64,000 nt of DNA from Mucilaginibacter_A sp964236465 (lineage in GTDB: Bacteria; Bacteroidota; Bacteroidia; Sphingobacteriales; Sphingobacteriaceae): contig CAXSBZ010000002.1 of the NCBI GenBank assembly GCA_964236465.1, positions 1 to 64,000 of the forward strand, written 5' to 3'. Both the position numbers and the translations under genes were made by a program. Below are positions 27,467 through 34,518 of this stretch, piece by piece. The notes beneath the pieces were generated by a model, which made no database searches, had not been told where the DNA came from, and saw only the letters and a list, made by a program, of their open reading frames with translations. How positions within the stretch are numbered: position 1 is the stretch's first letter; each line of letters begins with the position of its first letter.

Positions 27467-28501
27467 ATGAAACAATTTAAAAAAGTTTTGGCATTGGCTT
27501 GCATCATTAATGCAACGTTAGTTCGGCCTTTTCCTGCTTCGGCACAGCAAAAAACCGGTTTCCATGTACTTAAAGATATTAAAATTGCAAGTCCGGGCGG
27601 TTGGGATTACATCACTGTTGATGGTGCCGACAAAAAAATATATGCCTCGCATGGCACACAAGTTAATATTTTAAGTACCGCTGGCGATTCTATCGGCGTG
27701 ATCAGCAATACCAACGGTGTGCATGGCATTGCGCTGGCCAAACCTTTTGGCAAGGGTTATACCAGCAATGGCCGGGACAATAGTTGCACTGCTTTCGATT
27801 TAAAAACCAATAAAACTTTAACAACTATACCTGTCGGCACAAACCCGGATGCTATTTTTTATGACAGTTTCTCTAAAAAAGTATATACTTTTAATGGCCG
27901 CAGCCAGGATGCAACGGTGATTGACCCGGCTACGGATAAAGTTGTGGCCACGATACCGCTGGGCGCCAAACCGGAAACCGGCGTATCGGACGGGAAAGGC
28001 AAAATATTTGTGAATGCAGAAACCACCAACGAAATGGTGGTGATTGATGCAAATACCTACAAAGTTTTAAACCGTTACAAAATTGAAGGCGGCGAAGAAC
28101 CAACCGGATTGGATATTGACCGTGCTACCGGCCGTTTGTTTATTGGCTGCGGCGGCAACAAAACGATGGTGGTAATGGACGCTGCAAATGGTAAAAACTT
28201 AGCCCATTTTCCGATTGGAAATTGCGATGGCGTAGCGTTTGACCCGCAATTGAAACAAGCTTATTGTTCTAACGGCAATGGCACGATGTCGGTAATTAAA
28301 GAAGTGAACGCCGATCAGTTTGTATTTGTAGAAGACGTGCCAACCGAACTGGGTGCGCGCACGATCGGCATTGATTTGACAACCCATCATTTGTTTTTGC
28401 CAACAGCACAAATGGAAGCCGTGGCACCAACTGCCGAAAATGCACATCCAAGGCCAAAAATGATCCCCGGAACTTTCCATGTGGTGGAAGTTGGAAAGTA
28501 A
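27467..28501 (+). CDS. YncE-like beta-propeller protein, exported
   Basis: A 344-residue protein with a signal peptide (MKQFKKVLALACIINATLVRPFPASAQQ) and a seven-bladed YVTN/YncE beta-propeller: repeats of the type TVIDPATDKVVATIPLGAKPE, MVVIDANTYKVLNRYKIEGGEEPTGLDID, MVVMDAANGKNLAHFPIG. Such proteins are periplasmic; some bind DNA or metals, most are uncharacterised. The ATG at 27467 is chosen because it starts the signal peptide. The word copy at 28502 begins on the base after the stop codon. Confidence 0.85.
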   Translation: MKQFKKVLALACIINATLVRPFPASAQQKTGFHVLKDIKIASPGGWDYITVDGADKKIYASHGTQVNILSTAGDSIGVISNTNGVHGIALAKPFGKGYTSNGRDNSCTAFDLKTNKTLTTIPVGTNPDAIFYDSFSKKVYTFNGRSQDATVIDPATDKVVATIPLGAKPETGVSDGKGKIFVNAETTNEMVVIDANTYKVLNRYKIEGGEEPTGLDIDRATGRLFIGCGGNKTMVVMDAANGKNLAHFPIGNCDGVAFDPQLKQAYCSNGNGTMSVIKEVNADQFVFVEDVPTELGARTIGIDLTTHHLFLPTAQMEAVAPTAENAHPRPKMIPGTFHVVEVGK

Positions 28502-28533
28502 ATGCTTCTTTTATCGGGTAAAAATTGGTATTG

Positions 28534-28561
28534 AAGCCGGGAATGTTTTTCCGGCTTTTTT
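28534..28561 (+). terminator. intrinsic terminator after beta-propeller gene
   Basis: AAGCCGG / CCGGCTT stem with a T-run; same sequence type as the one at 27302. Confidence 0.8.
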
Positions 28562-28665
28562 GTAAGGAAATTTTTTAGGTTTAGAAATTTTATAGTAGTG
28601 TTAAATTTACTGCTTGTTAAATTGATATGTTAGCTAATTACTTCTATAGTAAAACAACTATTTGG

Positions 28666-28673
28666 TAGATTTG
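28666..28673 (+). promoter_or_regulatory. candidate -7 promoter element TAGATTTG
   Basis: TAGATTTG matches the Bacteroidota -7 consensus TAnnTTTG five bases before the start codon of the restriction enzyme gene, implying a very short or absent leader. No clear -33 element was found. Confidence 0.3.
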
Positions 28674-28677
28674 AAGA

Positions 28678-29595
28678 ATGATTGAACTAAACGTAGCTAA
28701 ATATAAATCTGATTTTAAAAGGAAGCTTGATAACTTTGCGGATGAGTTAGGAAAATATGTATCCAGCGAAAATGGAGATTGGTCTATAAAAGGTTTTATT
28801 GATGTCTATAAAAATATTTACACTATTTCTTCGGATACCAAAATTGTTTCTAAAATTCTTGAAATACATATTTTTCCACAGATTTTACATTTTGCCGAAA
28901 CAATTGGCTACAAAATTATTTTAGCTGAAAAACAAAATTGGTATCCAGACTTAACTTTTGTAAACAAAGATTTTGAAAAAATAAAATTTGCGTTAGATAT
29001 TAAAACAACTTTTAGAAGGAACAATAAAACTGCAGGTTTTACTTTAGGCAGTCATGGTGGTTACTTTAAGGAGCGTGATAAAGACAAGAATATTCAATTT
29101 CCTTACTCAAAGTATTCAGGGCACTTTTGCTTAGGCATCATTTATACAAGAACTGATTTTACAAACCATTTTCCAGATACAGAAATTTTCCAAGTTCAGG
29201 AGCTACAGGAAGAATATGAAAGCCATCCTGATAGAATAGGAGAACGAAAAGTAACTACAGTAGATAACCTTCAATCAATAACATCGGTAATTAAAGAATT
29301 TGACTTTTTTGCTGCTGAAAAATGGAAAATTGCGAGCGATAGTCAAGGTTCTGGGAACACTGCAAATATTGGCTCAATAATCGATATTGATGATTTAAGA
29401 AATGAAAATGGAATATTTAGTAAATTAGGAGAAGAATGGTTTGATGAATACTGGATCAATTACGGAACTGTAACAATGCTAAAAGACGGTAAACATGTTA
29501 AAATAACTAAACTTAAAGATTTTTTAGAATTTAAAGGTAGGCAAGACCTTTGGGAAAGTATAGTAAGAAGAACAATAAAAAAAGAAATAAAATGA
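28678..29595 (+). CDS. EcoRV-like type II restriction endonuclease
   Basis: A 305-residue protein that aligns along its length with R.EcoRV: SSDTKIVSKILEI, NWYPDLTF, ALDIKTTF, FTLGSHGGYF, FPYSKYSGHFCLGIIYTRT, KWKIASDSQGSGNTANIGSI and EWFDEYWINYGT. The PD-(D/E)xK residues are in place: Asp of YPDLTF (D74 in EcoRV), Asp and Lys of LDIKTT (D90, K92). About 60 residues longer than EcoRV, with an N-terminal extension and an insertion near residue 190. Predicted to cut GATATC or a related site. Its stop overlaps the methylase start (ATGA). Local base composition is visibly more AT-rich than the neighbours, suggesting lateral acquisition. Confidence 0.92.
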   Translation: MIELNVAKYKSDFKRKLDNFADELGKYVSSENGDWSIKGFIDVYKNIYTISSDTKIVSKILEIHIFPQILHFAETIGYKIILAEKQNWYPDLTFVNKDFEKIKFALDIKTTFRRNNKTAGFTLGSHGGYFKERDKDKNIQFPYSKYSGHFCLGIIYTRTDFTNHFPDTEIFQVQELQEEYESHPDRIGERKVTTVDNLQSITSVIKEFDFFAAEKWKIASDSQGSGNTANIGSIIDIDDLRNENGIFSKLGEEWFDEYWINYGTVTMLKDGKHVKITKLKDFLEFKGRQDLWESIVRRTIKKEIK

Positions 29596-30512
29596 AAATT
29601 ATAGTTCCACCAATAAAAAGTCAAGGAATTAAGACCAAACTTGTTCCTTGGATTATGGAACTTGCACCTAAAACAAATGGAAGATGGATAGAGCCATTTT
29701 TAGGAACGGGTGTTGTTGCTTTTAATTCAGGATATAAGAAGGCAATTTTAAATGATACCAACCCTCACATAATCAATTTTTACAAAGGTGTTCAAGAAAA
29801 AGTAATTACAGCTCCTTTAATAAAAAATTATCTTGAATCTGAAGGTGAACTATTAAGGAAAGCAGAAAATAATGGATACGAACATTATTTAAAAGTAAGA
29901 TCTCGTTTTAATACTGAATTTTCACCTTACGATTTTATCTTTCTTTCAAGAGCAGGTTTTAATGGTATGATGCGATTTGGCAAAAAAGGAAATTGGAATA
30001 TACCTTTTTGTAAAAAACCTGATCGTTTTGCTAAAGCTTATGTTACTAAAATCACAAATCAGGTTTTAACAGTTTCACAAATTATAAAACCAGAATCAGA
30101 TTGGCTTTTTTACAATAAATCATTTGCAGATATTATTCCACTTGCAACAGCAGACGATATAATTTATTGTGATCCGCCTTATTACGGACGTTACGTTGAT
30201 TATTTCAATGGTTGGACTGAAAAGGATGAAGAACTTTTATTCCAACTACTAAGTAATACTAAGGCAAAATTTATTCTTTCTACTTGGCATCACAATGATT
30301 GGAGAGAAAATGAAATGGTTGAAAAGTATTGGAACAAGTTTAACGTGGTTACAAAAGACCATTTCTACCATTCCGGCGGTAATATTGAAAATAGGAAAAC
30401 AGTAGTTGAAGCACTTGTGTGTAATTTTAATATAGACAATATACAGCAGCACAACCACGAACTGTTTAAAAATCCTAAAACCGAACAATTAGCATTAGAA
30501 TTATCTACTTAA
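29592..30512 (+). CDS. EcoRV-type DNA adenine-N6 methyltransferase
   Basis: A 306-residue Dam/EcoRV-type methyltransferase (alpha class, D12 family). SAM-binding motif I is RWIEPFLGTGVVAFN; catalytic motif IV is YCDPPYYGRYVDYF, followed by FILSTWHHNDWRE. It would protect the site cut by the upstream enzyme by methylating adenine. The start is the ATG at 29592, inside the stop of the nuclease gene, so nuclease is translated first, an unusual order for protection. Many GATATC sites occur in the window (for example near 969, 3096, 9508, 21865, 33716), so they are not avoided. Confidence 0.92.
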   Translation: MKIIVPPIKSQGIKTKLVPWIMELAPKTNGRWIEPFLGTGVVAFNSGYKKAILNDTNPHIINFYKGVQEKVITAPLIKNYLESEGELLRKAENNGYEHYLKVRSRFNTEFSPYDFIFLSRAGFNGMMRFGKKGNWNIPFCKKPDRFAKAYVTKITNQVLTVSQIIKPESDWLFYNKSFADIIPLATADDIIYCDPPYYGRYVDYFNGWTEKDEELLFQLLSNTKAKFILSTWHHNDWRENEMVEKYWNKFNVVTKDHFYHSGGNIENRKTVVEALVCNFNIDNIQQHNHELFKNPKTEQLALELST

Positions 30513-30598
30513 CAATTAGTATTAATAGTTTAAGTTGTAATAGCTAAATCGTACTACTCCAAATTTTAGTAAACTAACCAAATTAGCTTCAAACCAAC

Positions 30599-31477
30599 AT
30601 GAAACAACTAACAAACCTCCTAATATCCGCCCTTTTCCTCCTAATAACCACCTCCTTCCAACTACCAAAAGAATGGACAAACCTACTGGATAAAAACCTA
30701 TCGAAATGGCAGAATTACGAAAGTTACCGCCATAAACTGGGTTACAAAGGCCAGGTTCCGGTGGATGAGAACGGCAAACCGGTTCCGCCAATTGGGTACA
30801 ATAAAAACGAAGCGAATGTTTTTTCGGTGGTAATGCAAAATGGCGAACCGGTACTGCATATCAGCGGCGAAATTTACGGCTGCATTTACACCAAGCAAGA
30901 TTTTGAAAACTACGATTTCAAGCTGAAAGTGAAATGGGGAAACAAGAAATGGGTGCCACGGTTGGATCAACCCTGGGATTCGGGTATTTTATACAATTCG
31001 CAAGGCGCGGCAGGTGTGGATTACTGGCATTCGTGGATGCTGAGCCAGGAGTTTCAGGTTTCTTCGCATGAGGATGGGAACAGCATGGGCGATTACTGGT
31101 GCATTGCTAACTCGCAGGCTGATGTTCATGTTGATTTTTCTTCCAAAAAAGACTCGCTCAAATTCAATCCCAAAGGTGTAAAAATAACGACTGGCAACGG
31201 TTATCATTTTATACAAGCCAGCGGCAATTATGAAAGTCCGCAAGGCGAATGGACGGAGTTGGAGCTGATTAGTTTTGGCGGTAAAAGTTTGCACATTGTA
31301 AACGGACATGTGGTGATGGCCATTTCCAATTCCAGCTATAAAGAGGGCGATCAGCGGAAACCTTTAACACATGGCAAAATCCAATTGCAAAGCGAAGCTG
31401 CGGAGTTGTTTTATAAAGATATTATGATCCAAAACATAACTGCAATTCCGGTGAAATATACGGCTTATTTTGAGTGA
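30599..31477 (+). CDS. secreted DUF1080 (3-keto-disaccharide hydrolase domain) protein
   Basis: A 292-residue protein with a signal peptide (MKQLTNLLISALFLLITTSFQ) and one DUF1080/PF06439 domain: KEWTNLLDKNLSKWQNY, HISGEIYGCIYTKQDFENYDFKLKVKWG, DSGILYNSQ, FSSHEDGNSMGDYWCIA, ELISFGGKSLHIVNGHVVM and GKIQLQSEAAELFYKDIMIQ. The concanavalin-like fold acts on 3-keto-glycosides or other sugars in the periplasm. Dispersed word at 31493 after the stop. Confidence 0.85.
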   Translation: MKQLTNLLISALFLLITTSFQLPKEWTNLLDKNLSKWQNYESYRHKLGYKGQVPVDENGKPVPPIGYNKNEANVFSVVMQNGEPVLHISGEIYGCIYTKQDFENYDFKLKVKWGNKKWVPRLDQPWDSGILYNSQGAAGVDYWHSWMLSQEFQVSSHEDGNSMGDYWCIANSQADVHVDFSSKKDSLKFNPKGVKITTGNGYHFIQASGNYESPQGEWTELELISFGGKSLHIVNGHVVMAISNSSYKEGDQRKPLTHGKIQLQSEAAELFYKDIMIQNITAIPVKYTAYFE

Positions 31478-31514
31478 AAATTGGAAAGCTTAATGCTTCT
31501 TTTATCAGCTGAAA

Positions 31515-31790
31515 TTATACATCGTAATGAAACCTGCATTGTATAATCGAACATTTTTGATCCTGACTTTTAGTGCCGGAAATTTGATAAACTAAACGAT
31601 GTTCGCCCGTTATCCTTCTCGACCAAAACCCTTTTAAACTAAATTTTAAGGGTTCTGGTTTTCCTAAACCTTTGAATGGTGTTTGTTTGATCGATCTAAT
31701 TAATTCTCTGATTTTATCTGCTGTTACATGATCATTTTCCAACCAATATTCAAAATCCTTCCAACCATTCGGCGTGAATTCAGTATTCAT
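31515..31790 (-). CDS. yoeB: YoeB/Txe-family toxin (second copy)
   Basis: A 91-residue YoeB toxin: KIRELIRSIKQTPFKGLGKPEPLKFSLKGFWSRRITGEHRLVYQI…FHYDV. The catalytic Glu of GKPEPLK, Arg of EHRLVY and the C-terminal His-Tyr are conserved. It overlaps the YefM gene by 4 bases. Only about half identical by eye to the YoeB at 17.2 kb, and paired with a different antitoxin type. Confidence 0.9.
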   Translation of the reverse strand: MNTEFTPNGWKDFEYWLENDHVTADKIRELIRSIKQTPFKGLGKPEPLKFSLKGFWSRRITGEHRLVYQISGTKSQDQKCSIIQCRFHYDV

Positions 31791-32062
31791 TGAGCAACTG
31801 CATCTTTATCTTCAAAAGAATAAGGTATCGTGTTTCCTGATCGAAGCTGATTGATAGATTCCTCCAAATGCTTTCGGTTAGCAGCGGTGGATAATAAATG
31901 TGCCGTTTCATTTAAAGCATTATATTCTTTGATAGAAATGATAACGACTGCATCATCTTCGTCATTATTTCTTGGCACAATCAAAACATCTTGTGATTTG
32001 CTTACGCCATCAAAATAAGTTTTCATTTTTGTTCGTAATGAGGATATAGTTATTGCTTTCAT
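31787..32062 (-). CDS. yefM: YefM/Phd-family antitoxin
   Basis: A 91-residue Phd/YefM antitoxin (MKAITISSLRTKMKTYFDGVSKSQDVLIVPRNNDEDDAVVIISIKEYNALNETAHLL). It binds YoeB and represses the operon. It is upstream of and overlaps the toxin gene (ATGA), the canonical yefM-yoeB order. The word copy at 32120-32133 lies upstream. Confidence 0.9.
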   Translation of the reverse strand: MKAITISSLRTKMKTYFDGVSKSQDVLIVPRNNDEDDAVVIISIKEYNALNETAHLLSTAANRKHLEESINQLRSGNTIPYSFEDKDAVAQ

Positions 32063-32168
32063 TATTATTGTACAATTTGAAGTACAAGCAAATGTACAAA
32101 ATTAAACGGCTTAACTTAAATACTTCTTTTATCGCCCTAAATTTGTTATTTAAAACAAGCAAATGCAA

Positions 32169-33089
32169 CTATTCTTGATTTGGTAATTGTTCCAATTTTT
32201 CCACAACCTGTTCGCAAATTTCATGGGTAAACAAAGCATCACGGGCAGAAATTTGAGTTGGTTTATTGTCCGCAACTGCTTGCAAAAAATCATCTGTCAT
32301 TTGTTCAAAACCACGTTTGTGCAAAGTTGATTCCCAATCGTTTGTTCCAAGTTTGATGGTGTTTTTATTTTCTTCAGAGATCAAATCCGAAACATTGTAA
32401 ACGGTTTTCTTTTGTGTGGCCGTCATCACTTCCAATTTTTCTTCAGTTGTAGCCGTATCTCGGTTCATAATTCCGATGGCAACTGCACCGGAATGTGATA
32501 CAAACTGGATAACCAACTGATGCAACCTAATACCTTTTTTGATGCCGTTGACAATCAAATTTTCAATCGGATACGGAAACAAGTAACGCAAAGTATCTAC
32601 CACATGGATAAAATCTTCAACCACAAAACGACGTACCAAATCAGGCAAACTTTTACGGTTTTTTTGCATGATAATCAATGTCGGATTTTCCAACTTTAAC
32701 TGCTGATAAACCGGCGCGTATCTTCGGTTAAAACCAACCATCAGCAACAAATTGCGTGCTTCGGCCAGTTCCACCAATTGCTTGGATTCAGCATAAATCA
32801 TTGAAATTGGTTTATCCACAAAAACTGCAATGTTGGCTTCTAAAAGCTGTTTTACAATTTCAAAATGTGCTTCGGTTGCGGCGTTTACAAATGCTGCTTT
32901 GATGCCGCTTGCAATTAAATCTGCCAAGGTTTTGTGCTGATTTGGCAACCGATATTGATCACCTAACTCTTGCAAACGCTTTTCGTTTCTTGAACATAAA
33001 TGAAACTCGAAACCGGCCTTGCTGCTCAAGACCGGCAGATACGCTTTTGCGGCAATATCGCCCAAACCAATAATTCCAATTTTAATCAT
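32169..33089 (-). CDS. Gfo/Idh/MocA-family oxidoreductase
   Basis: A 306-residue NAD(P)-dependent oxidoreductase. The Rossmann motif GIIGLGDIAAKAYLPVL starts the protein; the VDKPIS motif (EANIAVFVDKPISMIY), with the Lys expected in the active site, is near residue 93. The C-terminal substrate domain is shorter than in sugar dehydrogenases. Substrate unknown. It is divergent from the Y-family polymerase gene, with a word copy (33134-33147) and one perfect DnaA-box-like TGTGGATAA (33097-33105) between them. Confidence 0.85.
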   Translation of the reverse strand: MIKIGIIGLGDIAAKAYLPVLSSKAGFEFHLCSRNEKRLQELGDQYRLPNQHKTLADLIASGIKAAFVNAATEAHFEIVKQLLEANIAVFVDKPISMIYAESKQLVELAEARNLLLMVGFNRRYAPVYQQLKLENPTLIIMQKNRKSLPDLVRRFVVEDFIHVVDTLRYLFPYPIENLIVNGIKKGIRLHQLVIQFVSHSGAVAIGIMNRDTATTEEKLEVMTATQKKTVYNVSDLISEENKNTIKLGTNDWESTLHKRGFEQMTDDFLQAVADNKPTQISARDALFTHEICEQVVEKLEQLPNQE

Positions 33090-33096
33090 GAGTTGT

Positions 33097-33105
33097 TGTG
33101 GATAA
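33097..33105 (-). promoter_or_regulatory. single DnaA-box-like 9-mer
   Basis: TGTGGATAA is the complement of TTATCCACA. It lies between the Gfo/Idh/MocA gene and the Y-family polymerase gene. A single site, possibly a regulatory DnaA site or chance. Confidence 0.35.
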
Positions 33106-33221
33106 ACTGTGGGTTAAGCAACAATTTTTAGGCGATAAAAGAAGCATGAATTCATTTTTTTTCAAAATAAATCTTTCCACAATTGATTCGTTTTACTAAA
33201 AATATTAGCATATTTGATTCT

Positions 33222-34514
33222 ATGAACCAAAACTCCATCAAAGTACAAACCGAGCCGCGCGTGCTTTTTGTTGATATGAACAGCTTTTTTGCCCGTTGCG
33301 AGCAGCAGGACAATTACTGGCTGCGCGGCCGGCCGGTTGGTGTTTGCGTTTATACCGGCAAATACGGTTTCGCGATTGCGCTTTCAGTGGAGGCCAAAAG
33401 GATGGGCGTGAAAACCGGGATGCGGCTGAACGAAGCTATGAAAATTTGCCCGGAACTGATCCCGGTAGAAAGCCATCCGGAGCGTTACCGGCAATATCAT
33501 ACCAAAATCATCAATATTTTGAAGCGTTATTGCCCGGAAGTGATCCCGAAAAGTATTGATGAAGCGATTGTGAACCTTACCAATTACAAAATGGTTTATC
33601 CGGATACTGTTTTTATCGCCCAAAAAATCAAGGAAGATATTAAGCGCGAAGTGGGCGATTGGCTGACGTGTTCTATCGGCATTGCGCCCAATGCTTTTTT
33701 GGCCAAGTTGGGTTCTGATATCGGTGGTTTTGATGGTTTACAGCTGATTACGACACAGAATATTGATGAAAAACTGGCAGCGTTGAAACTATCTGACCTG
33801 CCCGGGATCGGCAAAAATATGGCTTACCGGCTGGAGCGTGCCGGGATTATCACGCCGCTGCAAATGCGCTACACGGCACCGGAACGGTTGAAAGCGATTT
33901 TTAAAAGTATTGAAGGCGTGTACTGGCATTATCGGTTGAACTTTATTGAAACCGGGATGGCCGTAACGGATTACAAAGGGATGCAGGCGATGCGACAAAT
34001 TTCTGCCGATAAAAGAAGCAACCCGGAATATATTGAGCAGTTGTTTCTGACGCTTTGCACCACGCTGGAACGGCGGATGGTGCACCACAATTTTTATTGT
34101 AAAAACGTGGCTTTCGTAGTGAAATACACGGATGAAACATATTGGCAAGATGGTTTTTCGATCACCAACCCAATCCAGGATGCCATTAGTTTGATGCGGA
34201 TGATCAAAATACGGGTTAAAAAATTCGAAGAAACCACGCAATCGGCACCGGTTTTGAACAATAAGATTAGTGGTTTGCGCGTGATGGTAACTGATTTTGT
34301 GAACAACGGAAAAATGCTGTACAGCTTGTTTGAAGATGTAAACCGCGGCGAAACGGCACGCAAAACGATGTATGCCATCCAGCAAAAGTTTGGGGCTGAT
34401 AAATTGCGCCGCGCCGTAGAAATTACGGAGGGTAAAGTGGTTGCAGATGTTATTGGTTTCGGCTGTGTGAAGGATTTGACGGAACTGGATTATATAATGC
34501 CTGGCGAAAGTTGA
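33222..34514 (+). CDS. dinB: Y-family DNA polymerase (DinB/ImuB-like, pol IV type)
   Basis: A 430-residue translesion polymerase. Catalytic carboxylates are visible: Asp18 in LFVDMNSFFA and Asp113-Glu114 in KSIDEAIVNL; the helix-hairpin-helix LSDLPGIGKNMAYRLERAGI and a little-finger domain follow. The palm motif reads SIDEAIVNLT instead of the more usual SIDEAFLDVT. The ATG at 33222 is chosen over a TTG frame start. It contains a variant word (33604, PDTVFIA) and a main-form word (34008, SADKRSN). It converges on the helicase gene with only 4 bases between stops. Confidence 0.9.
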   Translation: MNQNSIKVQTEPRVLFVDMNSFFARCEQQDNYWLRGRPVGVCVYTGKYGFAIALSVEAKRMGVKTGMRLNEAMKICPELIPVESHPERYRQYHTKIINILKRYCPEVIPKSIDEAIVNLTNYKMVYPDTVFIAQKIKEDIKREVGDWLTCSIGIAPNAFLAKLGSDIGGFDGLQLITTQNIDEKLAALKLSDLPGIGKNMAYRLERAGIITPLQMRYTAPERLKAIFKSIEGVYWHYRLNFIETGMAVTDYKGMQAMRQISADKRSNPEYIEQLFLTLCTTLERRMVHHNFYCKNVAFVVKYTDETYWQDGFSITNPIQDAISLMRMIKIRVKKFEETTQSAPVLNNKISGLRVMVTDFVNNGKMLYSLFEDVNRGETARKTMYAIQQKFGADKLRRAVEITEGKVVADVIGFGCVKDLTELDYIMPGES

Positions 34515-34518
34515 TTTT

